Assembly: GCA_014584635.1 (NCBI GenBank) | Contig: JACTML010000122.1 | Coordinates: 1-27,055 of the forward strand | Direction: 5' to 3' | DNA length: 27,055 nt | From: Nitrosomonas eutropha | GTDB taxonomy: Bacteria; Pseudomonadota; Gammaproteobacteria; Burkholderiales; Nitrosomonadaceae | Part shown: piece after piece, positions 8,568-15,710 of the stretch | Numbering within the stretch: position 1 is the first letter of the stretch | Layout of the letters: each line of letters opens with the position of its first letter | Notes under the pieces: generated by a model | The model's input: the letters and a program-made list of their open reading frames with translations, nothing else | Told to the model about the DNA's origin: nothing | Database searches by the model: none | Translations under genes and position numbers: made by a program

Positions 8568-9495
8568 CGATCAGACCCGCCTCGATCATACCTCGTCGCA
8601 GATTTTCAGCTGCTTCAAGTTCCATACGTTGCCGTGTTTCGCGCGCAAGTGATCCAATATGGGAAGTCAGTATCGCCTGGTTACATTTGCACAGCGGCCC
8701 CTGGTAGGGTTCCTGTTCAAAGCTGTCCAGGGCAGCTGCTTCAATATGGCCGCTATCCAGTGCCGCACATAAGGCATCTTCATCGACCAGTCCGCCACGA
8801 GCTGCATTAATAAGAATCGTTCCCGGTTGCATGCGGGCGATGGCTTCGGCATTGATCAGGTGATGAACGGATGAAGAATAGGGTAAATGCAGGCTGATGA
8901 GATCTGCCTGTTCGAGCAGATCAGGCAGGGAAACGAGTGCAACCCCTGCGGATGTGTGTTGCAAATGCGGGTCATGCGCGATGACTTTGGCACCAAATGC
9001 CTGACACAGCGCAGCAACACGACGACCGATATGTCCCAGTCCGATAATGCCAACGATGCGTGCTGCCAGTAATTTTCCTTGTGAACGTGGCCATTCTCCC
9101 TGACGTACAGAGCGATCGGTATGATTGATCTGGCGCAGGCAATCCAGCATTAACCCCAATGTCAGTTCTGCTACCGCCTGAGCGGGAGCCTCAGGTGTGT
9201 TGGAGACGCTGATGTTCAGTCGCCTGGCAGCTTGCAGATCAACGCTATCCAGCCCGGTGCCACAGCGCGCAATAACACGCAAGGCTTTGGCATGGGACAG
9301 CACACGCTCAGTGAGTGGTTCTACTCCCGCCAGCAGGGCAACTGTATCGGTACTTAGCAGATCGATGGCTTCATCTTCAGTAAGCTTGCGTCGATGTGGG
9401 TTGCCAGTGACGGTAAACCCTAGCGTGATCAACTGTTGAATGGCCGGATTGTGATCAAAATCGAAGGATGAGGTGGATACGACAATTTTACTCAT
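8560..9495 (-). CDS. D-2-hydroxyacid dehydrogenase, SerA-like
   Basis: A 311-residue NAD-dependent dehydrogenase of the D-isomer 2-hydroxyacid family. The nucleotide-binding motif is GLGHIG (152-157) with the acidic D175 after strand beta-2 favouring NAD. The catalytic triad is present: R233 (NAARGG), the Glu of FEQEP (about E262) and H279 (SHIG). RCGTGLD (78-84) matches 3-phosphoglycerate dehydrogenases, but there is no C-terminal ACT or regulatory domain, so it is a short form. ATG 9493-9495 overlaps the aldolase stop by three to four bases (ATGA). It may interconvert a 2-hydroxy and a 2-keto sugar acid or 3-phosphoglycerate/phosphohydroxypyruvate. The operon favours the former, but this is inference. 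Confidence 0.85.
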   Translation of the reverse strand: MSKIVVSTSSFDFDHNPAIQQLITLGFTVTGNPHRRKLTEDEAIDLLSTDTVALLAGVEPLTERVLSHAKALRVIARCGTGLDSVDLQAARRLNISVSNTPEAPAQAVAELTLGLMLDCLRQINHTDRSVRQGEWPRSQGKLLAARIVGIIGLGHIGRRVAALCQAFGAKVIAHDPHLQHTSAGVALVSLPDLLEQADLISLHLPYSSSVHHLINAEAIARMQPGTILINAARGGLVDEDALCAALDSGHIEAAALDSFEQEPYQGPLCKCNQAILTSHIGSLARETRQRMELEAAENLRRGMIEAGLIDE

Positions 9496-10242
9496 GATGC
9501 TGTTTTAATCATGCTCAAGTGTGTGCGGCAGAGAGAATCAAGCATACGAATATCCAGGCTGTATCCCAGAAATATGAATCCCTGTTTGATGCGTTGTTGC
9601 AATAACGCCGGATCAGGTTCGACAACATGAACACCGCCTGCTTTCCGGTGTTGTATACCGGCTTTGAGGACGGTTTGAATGGCTGCCTGTACGTCAGGAT
9701 GATCCAGTTCGCCAGGTCGCCCCATTGATCCCGATAAATCGTATGGACCGATGATGTAAGCATCAACTCCTGCAGTGGAGAGGATGGCATCAATATTTTC
9801 AATAGCCTGAATATGTTCGATCATCACGATAACAACCGCGTTATCGCGCAGCCATTGCCGATATGCCTGAAAGCTCGCACCGTAACCCTGGGCGCGCGCC
9901 AGTCCTACACCGCGTGTTCCTTCCGGAGGGTAATAAACGGCACTGACCGCAGCGCGCGCATCTTGCGCGGATTTGACCATTGGTACCATGATGCCGCTGG
10001 CACCGGCATCCATCACACGTTTGATCTGGTCGGGGTGATTGGAAGTCAGCCGTACGATAGCCGGGCATTGCTGTCCATCCAGAACCTGGATATTCACTGA
10101 GTTCCAGCACGCTATGTTCAGTATCCAGCACCAGCCAGTCGAAGCCGGTTTTAGCCATGATCTCGGCAATTGAAGGGTGCCCAAGCGTAATCCAGGAGCC
10201 AATGGTCAATTCACAGCGGGTAAGTCGGGTTTTTAGGGACAT
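9492..10242 (-). pseudogene. HpcH/HpaI-family aldolase, frameshifted
   Basis: A class II pyruvate aldolase of the HpcH/HpaI/citrate-lyase-beta barrel family, broken into two frames. The N-terminal frame starts at ATG 10240-10242 (MSLKTRLTRCELTIGSW) and runs through the metal/base region WLVLDTEHSVLELSE, then becomes nonsense. The C-terminal frame continues from about IQVLDGQQCPAIVRLTSN through MDAGASGIMVPMVKS, YPPEGTRGVGLARAQGYG, the metal-ligand region VIVMIEHIQ and IGPYDLSGSMG to the stop at 9492. The join needs a +1 shift at about 10085-10105. The linker between EH and IVR is two or three residues shorter than in HpaI as I remember it, which suggests a deletion of about 11 bases, not a single-base slip. 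The gene starts 19 bases after the kdsB-like stop and its end overlaps the dehydrogenase start. The family condenses pyruvate with an aldehyde or cleaves the product. Confidence 0.8.
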
Positions 10243-10261
10243 GGGTTTTCCGGTCAGGATT

Positions 10262-11020
10262 TCAGGGTTTCTGATATTGAGCCAGCAGCGGATCATCAGC
10301 CATTAATTTTGCGACGCGTGCCAGATCTGCCTGAGTATCCACTGCCTGTGTGTCGAAACGGGTTTCTATCATTCTGACCTGATGACCGTGTTCCAGCAGG
10401 CGCAACATGTCAATTGATTCGAGTTTTTCCAGTGGGGTAGGTGGCAGCTGGCTGTATGCAATCAGGCAGGCGCGGGTAAACGGGATAATGCATACCTGTT
10501 TATAAGCAACGGTTGCGCCAAAACCACCTGGGGCCAGCGTCGGGATCGGTTGGCGCGTCATATAGAGTGCGTTTCCCTGCTGATCCATCACAACCTTGAT
10601 TGTGTTGGGACTGCGAAAATCAGCTTCGTCGTCGATCCGTTTTGTCAGATTAACGCATTCCAGTCCGGAATCATTGTGGAAAGGTGCGACGGCAGCATCG
10701 ATCATCGCGGGGTGCGTCATCGGCTCATCTCCCTGCACCATTACAATCAAATCAGCGTCAATGTGCATGACGGCTTCCGCAATACGATCGCTGGCCCGTT
10801 CGTGACGATCAGAAGTCATGATAACGGGTGCGCCAAATGCGGTTGCTGCCTGACGAATCTCTTCATCACAAGTGGCAATATAAGTTGCGCTGAGCGACTG
10901 GCTCAGAGCGACACGCTGATAAACATGCTCCAGCATGGAGCGCCCCAATAATTGAGCCAATGGTTTGCCGGGAAAGCGCGAAGAACCCATACGTGCCGGA
11001 ATGATAGCGATTGTTTTCAT
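10262..11020 (-). CDS. kdsB: CMP-KDO synthetase-like cytidylyltransferase
   Basis: A 252-residue nucleotidyltransferase of the KdsB family, which joins CMP from CTP to a 3-deoxy-ulosonic acid. The N-terminal loop IIPARMGSSRFPGKPL (6-21), the metal-binding VQGDEPM (95-101) and EKLESIDMLRLLEHG (198-212) establish the family. It departs from enterobacterial KdsB: RHERASDRIAE (72-82) stands where HQSGTERLAE is usual, TRQPIPTLAP lacks the usual IPWDRD, and KQVCIIPF replaces HLGIYGY. The sugar may therefore be a relative of KDO, and kdsB here is a family label. ATG 11018-11020 is the first gene of a minus-strand operon. Its ribosome site is weak. It lies divergent from the glycosyltransferase at 11304. 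Confidence 0.75.
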   Translation of the reverse strand: MKTIAIIPARMGSSRFPGKPLAQLLGRSMLEHVYQRVALSQSLSATYIATCDEEIRQAATAFGAPVIMTSDRHERASDRIAEAVMHIDADLIVMVQGDEPMTHPAMIDAAVAPFHNDSGLECVNLTKRIDDEADFRSPNTIKVVMDQQGNALYMTRQPIPTLAPGGFGATVAYKQVCIIPFTRACLIAYSQLPPTPLEKLESIDMLRLLEHGHQVRMIETRFDTQAVDTQADLARVAKLMADDPLLAQYQKP

Positions 11021-11303
11021 GCTGGTGAGAGATGGTTGGTCATATATGCTATATAGATATATAACAATGCGAATGAAATATTTTTTGCCGTTCGTATGTG
11101 GTATATATAATGTTTGCTTTGCAGGTAATCTTAACCTTCCTTGCTAATGTTTTGCATAATAACACAGGTTTATTTGACAGCTCTTTTGTCCATCATCTGG
11201 CTGGATATGCTGTTGAACAGTACGACCATTATGACAAAAGATCATCCGGGTTCTGTTGTTCTGCGACTGCTGCTAATACATACCGACATACCGGAGATAG
11301 AAG
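11021..11303. promoter_or_regulatory. Divergent intergenic region of the glycan locus
   Basis: A 283-base AT-rich gap between two divergent gene groups. It contains the alternating AT tracts CATATATGCTATATAGATATATAAC (about 11041-11065, here named by position) and GTATATATAATG (about 11100-11111). Several TATAAT-like boxes on either strand could serve as -10 elements, for example TATATA with TTTCAT 17 bases upstream on the minus strand. No single promoter stands out. Short open frames across the gap (11098-11326) resemble no protein and overlap the next gene. Confidence 0.35.
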
Positions 11304-12371
11304 ATGATGGATATCAGGAAATTTGAAATGCTTGCTGACAAAACAATAGATGTCGTTATTCCGGTTTATAACGCTCCCGACTTGACACGGCGCTGTATTG
11401 ATTCCATTGTCGCGCATCTTAATCAATCCATTAGACGCATTATCGTTCAAGATGATGCATCTGGCCACGAAACGAAGAAGATGCTGGATAACCTGCCGTA
11501 TGATTGTGTTGACGTTTTCCATGCGGAGGAAAACCAGGGTTTTGGTCTCTCAGTAAATGCAGCGGTCAATCGATCTGACGCTGACTACATATTTATCCTG
11601 AATTCTGACACCGAAGTCAGTCAGGATTTCCTGTCATTGTTATGCGCAACATTTGTTGCTGATCCTGAATTAGCGGCTATTGTTCCTGCCGGTAACAGTT
11701 ATGCCCAGTATGATCTTGGGCGCTATATGCTGCGGGAAGCAGGTTATATACCCAATTACTATCTTCGTGGACACGCTATATTGATCCGCCGTGATGTTTT
11801 TCAGGAAATAGGAGGTTTCGATCCGGCGTTTGGGCGAGGTTATTATGAAGATATTGATCTTGGTCGTCGGCTTGATCTTCACGGATGGCGCTTCGGTATA
11901 CATCCTGGTGCCTGCGTTTATCATAAGAAAGGGGGGTCGTTTGGTAATGGGCGATCAAAGAAGCAACTCGCGCGACGTAATCGTGCCTTTTATCTTTCAC
12001 GTTACCCTGACGCACGGCAAAATATCCTGCTGTTTTCGACTAACGGATCACTCGCAAATTTTCCTTTGTCTGCTTTGGTTGCAATGGAGAATGTATTTCG
12101 CGCAGGAGGTTATGTACATTGGTTTACCTCAATGCGATCACCTACATTGCTGTGCCTGCAGATGTATAGTTACCCGTTACATTTAAGTACAGCAATTTGG
12201 ATTACTCTTAAACGCTGGCGACGTGCAGACAGGCGTATCTCGGCTATTTGGATAATGGACGATGTTCCATTTTTGTTACGTACTTTGTTAATCGCTTGGG
12301 GTCGTGTGCTCCGGTTGGAGGTAAAAGAGCTGTCACTTAATAAGTCTTCTCTCCTGAGGGAGCAATACTGA
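11304..12371 (+). CDS. Family 2 glycosyltransferase with C-terminal extension
   Basis: A 355-residue protein. Residues about 15-230 form a GT2 catalytic domain: VVIPVYNAPDLTRRCIDSI (18-36), VQDDASG, NQGFGLSVNAAV, the DxD motif in LNSDTEV, and the acceptor/base region GYYEDIDLGRRLDLHGWR followed by VYHKKGGSFG, as in rhamnosyl- and N-acetylglucosaminyl-type transferases of O-antigen clusters. Residues about 240-355 (LLFSTNGSLANFPLSALVAM to the end) form an extra region rich in Trp, Leu and Arg with no motif I recognise. It may resemble the first part of a GT-B domain. ATG 11304 has GGAG seven bases upstream; a second ATG follows directly. It is the first of the plus-strand glycan genes and divergent from the kdsB-like operon. 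Donor and acceptor are unknown. Confidence 0.85.
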   Translation: MMDIRKFEMLADKTIDVVIPVYNAPDLTRRCIDSIVAHLNQSIRRIIVQDDASGHETKKMLDNLPYDCVDVFHAEENQGFGLSVNAAVNRSDADYIFILNSDTEVSQDFLSLLCATFVADPELAAIVPAGNSYAQYDLGRYMLREAGYIPNYYLRGHAILIRRDVFQEIGGFDPAFGRGYYEDIDLGRRLDLHGWRFGIHPGACVYHKKGGSFGNGRSKKQLARRNRAFYLSRYPDARQNILLFSTNGSLANFPLSALVAMENVFRAGGYVHWFTSMRSPTLLCLQMYSYPLHLSTAIWITLKRWRRADRRISAIWIMDDVPFLLRTLLIAWGRVLRLEVKELSLNKSSLLREQY

Positions 12372-12449
12372 AGAAGTAATTACACAATATCGTCAGGATA
12401 GAGAAGGTTTATAAATACGTGGCAATCTGTTGATTTTAAATAATATATT

Positions 12450-13706
12450 TTGAGTGATGGGGTTGTGTTGAGCTGGCGTGAATTACTGGTACGGTTCGCA
12501 CTGGTATTTTTTTGTTTTGCATTGTGGCCTAAGGGATTCATGTATTGGGGAGCAGCCTTGTTGGTTGTTGCCTGGTTGGTGGATGGAGGATTGTTCAGGT
12601 TTCGTGGTTTGTTAAAAGAGCCTTTGGTCTTAGGAATCCTGGTTTTTTGTGGGGTATGGGTAGTCGGCTTGTTGTGGAGCGATCTTGCCGTGGCTTTCCA
12701 GGATAGATGGAGGAAGTATTTTCTTTTGTTGGCGTTCCTTCCCTTGTATTCGCTTTTAAATAAGGAACGACTTCCTTGGGCGGTTGGCGGATTGGCTGGT
12801 AGTTATTCAACCATGGTAGCACTAGGTGGCTATAGCTGGTCAATGCAAGGTATGCAAGGAGTCCCTTTGTTTGGCATGATTCATTTACATTACTCAGCGG
12901 CTTTAGGAATCGGTGTCATTTTGGCCATTTTTGGAGGCTGGGTTGTGTTAGCCAAGGGAAACAAGTTTTTGACAGTGTTATTGTGGTTGGTGGCTCTGTT
13001 ATTGTTGTTTCTTCAGTTTCATCAGAATTCTAGAGGATTTTTACTTACAACATTGGTAACGTCGCTGCTGATGTTTTATTTGTATTACCGGACAGAAGGT
13101 AAGTTGTTGTTAAGGAGTGTGATCTCGATTCTTGCTGTGGCAATGTTGTTCGCTGCAACTAGTGATGCTTTTCATGAAAGATTGGAAGCTGCTAAATCGG
13201 ATCTGCAATTATCTCGACAAGGTAATTATCAAACCAGTGTGGGTTACCGGTTGGCAATCTGGGATATTGGTCTACATGGCATTGCCGAGCGTCCTCTATT
13301 AGGGCATGGCTCTGGCATGGCGAAGCAGTATTTGAAAGATAGCTATATAACGTATAAGCAGGGAATTTACAGGAACTTGTCTGAATTCCATGAAGCAAGA
13401 CATTTTCATAATGAGCTAATTGAAATCGGTATACATCTGGGATTGCTTGGTATATTGGCTTTTGCGTTCTTATTATGGTCCTGGTTCAAAACATTTAGGC
13501 AACATCAGATGACTTTATTGGGTAGTGCAATCGTGTGTTTTATTTTTCTATCCGGGCTAACTGATACTTTTCTTATAACTAATCGTATTCCGCCATTTTT
13601 ACTCGCAGTGACTGCTATAGCTGTTTGCTGGCAGAAGTATAACGGGGGACTCGATCTGGTTGACCGGAAAAATCTGCAAATTGAAAATATAACTCAAAAT
13701 CCGTGA
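12450..13706 (+). CDS. O-antigen ligase/polymerase-like membrane protein
   Basis: A 418-residue polytopic inner-membrane protein with about ten to twelve hydrophobic segments. The long periplasmic loop (about residues 250-325) ends in the family signature ARHFHNELIEIGIHLGLLGIL, with the conserved HN pair, and NSRGFLLTTL lies before it. These are features of the Wzy_C/WaaL superfamily, which links O-antigen to lipid A core or polymerises repeat units. The TTG at 12450 gives the longest frame but has no ribosome site. GTG 12465 or TTG 12468, just after GATGGGG, are equally possible starts. The gene is visibly AT-richer than its neighbours: bases 12481-12540 hold 24 G+C of 60, against 35 of 60 in pyrB at 22141-22200. 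Ligase and polymerase cannot be separated by sequence alone. Confidence 0.8.
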   Translation: MSDGVVLSWRELLVRFALVFFCFALWPKGFMYWGAALLVVAWLVDGGLFRFRGLLKEPLVLGILVFCGVWVVGLLWSDLAVAFQDRWRKYFLLLAFLPLYSLLNKERLPWAVGGLAGSYSTMVALGGYSWSMQGMQGVPLFGMIHLHYSAALGIGVILAIFGGWVVLAKGNKFLTVLLWLVALLLLFLQFHQNSRGFLLTTLVTSLLMFYLYYRTEGKLLLRSVISILAVAMLFAATSDAFHERLEAAKSDLQLSRQGNYQTSVGYRLAIWDIGLHGIAERPLLGHGSGMAKQYLKDSYITYKQGIYRNLSEFHEARHFHNELIEIGIHLGLLGILAFAFLLWSWFKTFRQHQMTLLGSAIVCFIFLSGLTDTFLITNRIPPFLLAVTAIAVCWQKYNGGLDLVDRKNLQIENITQNP

Positions 13707-13760
13707 ATATTCTGTTTTCCAGGATCATTTGGAATGTGACCATTTATTGGTGATAGTGGC

Positions 13761-14417
13761 TTGAGTAAATTGACTCCTGTTGATCCTCTGATCGAACATT
13801 ACATGCGTACGCTTGCTGAGCAGTTTGATCATCCGATCCTTGATGAAATGGAGGCATTTGCTCGGGAGAAAAATTTTCCAATCGTCGATAGACTTGTCGG
13901 GATTTCACTGGAAATTTACGCAAAAATGATCGGTGCGCGCAGAATATTCGAGTTTGGCAGCGGATACGGATATTCGGCCTATTGGTTTGGCAAGGCGGTT
14001 GGAGCGGGCGGGCAGGTTATTTGTACGGACAGTAATCCACTCAATCAGAAAACGGCAGAGCAATACTTGACTGCTGTCGGTCTGTGGGAGAGGGTGAAGT
14101 TTTGTATCGGCTATGCCCAAGATGTATTTGAGCAGACAGAGGGTGATTTTGATATCTGCTACAACGATGCAGATAAAGGCGGGTATCCGGATATCTGGCT
14201 CATGGCCAGGGAGCGAATTCGTCCGGGTGGCTTGTATATTGCTGATAATGTATTGTGGCACGGACATGTGGCTGTGGAGAATGCAGCTGATGCCAAGCCG
14301 GGCTGGACGAAAGCAATCAAAGAGCATAATCAGCTGATTTGTAAAGATTCCGAGTTTGATACCTTTATTAATCCGACGCGTGATGGCGTTATCGTGGCAC
14401 GCAGAAAAATGGCATAA
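13761..14417 (+). CDS. SAM-dependent O-methyltransferase
   Basis: A 218-residue class I methyltransferase of the O-methyltransferase family 3 (caffeoyl-CoA/catechol type). Motif I is IFEFGSGYGYSAYWFGKA (about 63-80), followed by the acidic end of strand 2 in VICTDSNP. The metal-site Asp is in ICYNDADKGGYPDIW, and PGGLYIADNVLWHG is the post-motif strand with the second Asp and Asn. The start is a TTG at 13761; an in-frame stop at 13737 limits extension to nine codons at most. The ribosome site is weak. It lies 54 bases after the ligase gene and is the last clearly glycan-associated gene. It could methylate a sugar, but family members also act on small phenolics, so the substrate is open. Confidence 0.85.
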   Translation: MSKLTPVDPLIEHYMRTLAEQFDHPILDEMEAFAREKNFPIVDRLVGISLEIYAKMIGARRIFEFGSGYGYSAYWFGKAVGAGGQVICTDSNPLNQKTAEQYLTAVGLWERVKFCIGYAQDVFEQTEGDFDICYNDADKGGYPDIWLMARERIRPGGLYIADNVLWHGHVAVENAADAKPGWTKAIKEHNQLICKDSEFDTFINPTRDGVIVARRKMA

Positions 14418-14469
14418 TACGGCTCTGAATTGTTTATCTTTCTATTATTAACGGGCAAGGAGAATTTTT

Positions 14470-14727
14470 GTGCAAATTCATGTATATGATACCTACGTTA
14501 AATCCAAGCGCGGACACACTATGCATTTCGATGTGTTTACTGATGTAAGAGACGATAAAAAAGCGGTTGAATTTGCCAAGGAATGGCTTGCTTCAATTGG
14601 AGAAGAGGGAGCGACAGTAACCAGTGAGGAATGTCGTTTTTGTCATAGCCAGAAAGCGCCCGATGAGGTGATTGAGGCAATTAAACAAAACGGGTATTAC
14701 ATCTATAAAATGGAAGGGTGTGATTAA
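14470..14727 (+). CDS. DUF2024 family protein
   Basis: A small 85-residue cytoplasmic protein recognised as DUF2024 by its N-terminal VYDTYV, HTMHFDVFTDV and the strongly conserved EECRFCHSQKAPDEV with a CxxCH motif (about 56-60), and by GYYIYKMEGC at the end. The CxxCH and the last Cys suggest metal or redox binding, but the family has no assigned function that I know. The start is a GTG at 14470 with AAGGAG 7 bases upstream. It lies 52 bases downstream of the methyltransferase. CxxCH resembles a c-type haem motif, but there is no signal peptide, so haem attachment is unlikely. Confidence 0.8.
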   Translation: MQIHVYDTYVKSKRGHTMHFDVFTDVRDDKKAVEFAKEWLASIGEEGATVTSEECRFCHSQKAPDEVIEAIKQNGYYIYKMEGCD

Positions 14728-14776
14728 CAAGCTACCAATGAATCAAAGTATTGCAGCAATTATGGAGTTTTACGCA

Positions 14777-15295
14777 ATGAGACGGATATTTGCAAAAATA
14801 CTGATACTGTCATCTGCCTTTTTTATGACGAGTGTTACAGCATATGCGGACGAGCCCAAGGCAATTGGAGAATTCGGTGACTGGATTGCTTATGTGTATA
14901 TGGAAGAAAACAACAAGGTTTGCTATATGGTCGGTAAACCGGTCAAGGAGGAAGGTAGCTACACTAAACGAGGAAATGTTTATGCACTGATTACCCATCG
15001 TCCGGCCGAGAAAAGCAAGAACGTGTTCAGTTTTGTTGCCGGCTACCCATATAAAGCAGGCAGTGAAGTGACAGTCAGCATTGGCAGTCAGCGTTTTAAA
15101 CTGTTTACTCAGAATGAAACTGCCTGGGCACCTGATTCTGCAACGGATAATAAATTGGTATCGGCTGTGCGCAGTGGCAATCAGATGGTAATCAATGGAA
15201 CTTCCTCACAGGGAACGGTGACGACGGACACCTTTGGTTTGAAAGGATCAAGTGCCGCTCACGCTGCTATTTCCAAAGAATGCGGAATTAAGTGA
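14777..15295 (+). CDS. Exported IalB-like protein
   Basis: A 172-residue secreted protein. Residues 1-24 form a signal peptide (MRRIFAKILILSSAFFMTSV then TAYA) with likely cleavage before DEPKAIG. The mature part, GEFGDWIAYVYMEENNKVCYM, ITHRPAEKSKNVFSFVAGYPY, LFTQNETAWAPD and DTFGLKGSSAA, matches the invasion-associated-locus-B family, a beta-rich periplasmic fold. Cys residues in KVCYM and KECGIK may form a disulfide. ATG 14777 is chosen because GGAG lies nine bases upstream and the signal peptide starts there. Earlier in-frame starts would overlap the DUF2024 gene. Despite the name, the family is common in free-living Proteobacteria and no invasion role is implied. Confidence 0.8.
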   Translation: MRRIFAKILILSSAFFMTSVTAYADEPKAIGEFGDWIAYVYMEENNKVCYMVGKPVKEEGSYTKRGNVYALITHRPAEKSKNVFSFVAGYPYKAGSEVTVSIGSQRFKLFTQNETAWAPDSATDNKLVSAVRSGNQMVINGTSSQGTVTTDTFGLKGSSAAHAAISKECGIK

Positions 15296-15305
15296 GAGTG
15301 GATTC

Positions 15306-15653
15306 ATGGGCGATAAAATAACTATTTATCAGAAACCCACTTGCAGCAAATGTCGTGAGGCACTAACCATCCTCAAGGAAAGCGGTAATGAGTTCGACAG
15401 CATTAATTACTACGATACCCGGTTAACCGTTGATACGTTACGTGAAATTATTCGTAAGTTGGATATTCCGGTGAGAGGGTTGTTGCGTGTGGACGAACCG
15501 CTTGCTAAAGATTCGGAATCGGCTAGTGATGAAGAATTGTTGCAACTGATGGCAGCAAATCCGGATCTGATTCAGCGTCCCATTGTGATTCGCGGAGATA
15601 ACGCAGTACTGGGACGACCGCCGGAGAAAATAAAAAAGCTGTTGGGTGATTAA
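15306..15653 (+). CDS. ArsC/Spx-family thioredoxin-fold protein
   Basis: A 115-residue protein of the ArsC/Spx/YffB family with a thioredoxin fold. The N-terminal active loop is KPTCSKCRE (C13-x2-C16), and the second region is QRPIVIRGDNAVLGRPPEKI, in which the Arg of RPIV matches the arsenate-reductase site. Glutaredoxin-type ArsC has a single N-terminal Cys (CGTSR), while this protein has a CxxC, as Spx and MgsR do, so arsenate reduction, disulfide reduction and a regulator-like role are all possible. ATG 15306 lies 10 bases after the IalB-like stop, with GAGAGTGG as ribosome site, so the two are probably cotranscribed. Confidence 0.8.
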   Translation: MGDKITIYQKPTCSKCREALTILKESGNEFDSINYYDTRLTVDTLREIIRKLDIPVRGLLRVDEPLAKDSESASDEELLQLMAANPDLIQRPIVIRGDNAVLGRPPEKIKKLLGD

Positions 15654-15675
15654 AATTCAAGCAGCTTAAATACAA

Positions 15676-15707
15676 CGGGTACAGGTAATCTTGATTACCT
15701 GTACCCG
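15676..15707. terminator. Perfect inverted repeat, probable bidirectional terminator
   Basis: The arms CGGGTACAGGTAATC and GATTACCTGTACCCG are exact reverse complements of 15 bases, separated by TT. Allowing a four-base CTTG loop, this gives a 14-bp stem. It lies 22 bases after the ArsC-like stop and between convergent genes. There is no T run on the plus side; the minus side is followed by TTGTATTTAAG, a weak tract. It probably ends the rpsP operon and/or the ArsC transcript. Confidence 0.6.
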
Positions 15708-15710
15708 AGT

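Noticed and set aside
11174..11179. A perfect TTGACA as -35 box for the glycosyltransferase at 11304
   Set aside because: No acceptable -10 box lies 15-19 bases downstream; the nearest AT-rich hexamer is about 25 bases away.
11098..11326. Two short plus-strand open frames before the family 2 glycosyltransferase
   Set aside because: They have no family resemblance, cross an AT-rich divergent promoter region, run into the next gene and lack good ribosome sites.
14646..14660. CxxCH in the DUF2024 protein as a c-type haem site
   Set aside because: The protein has no signal peptide and the cysteines are part of a conserved cytoplasmic DUF2024 motif.
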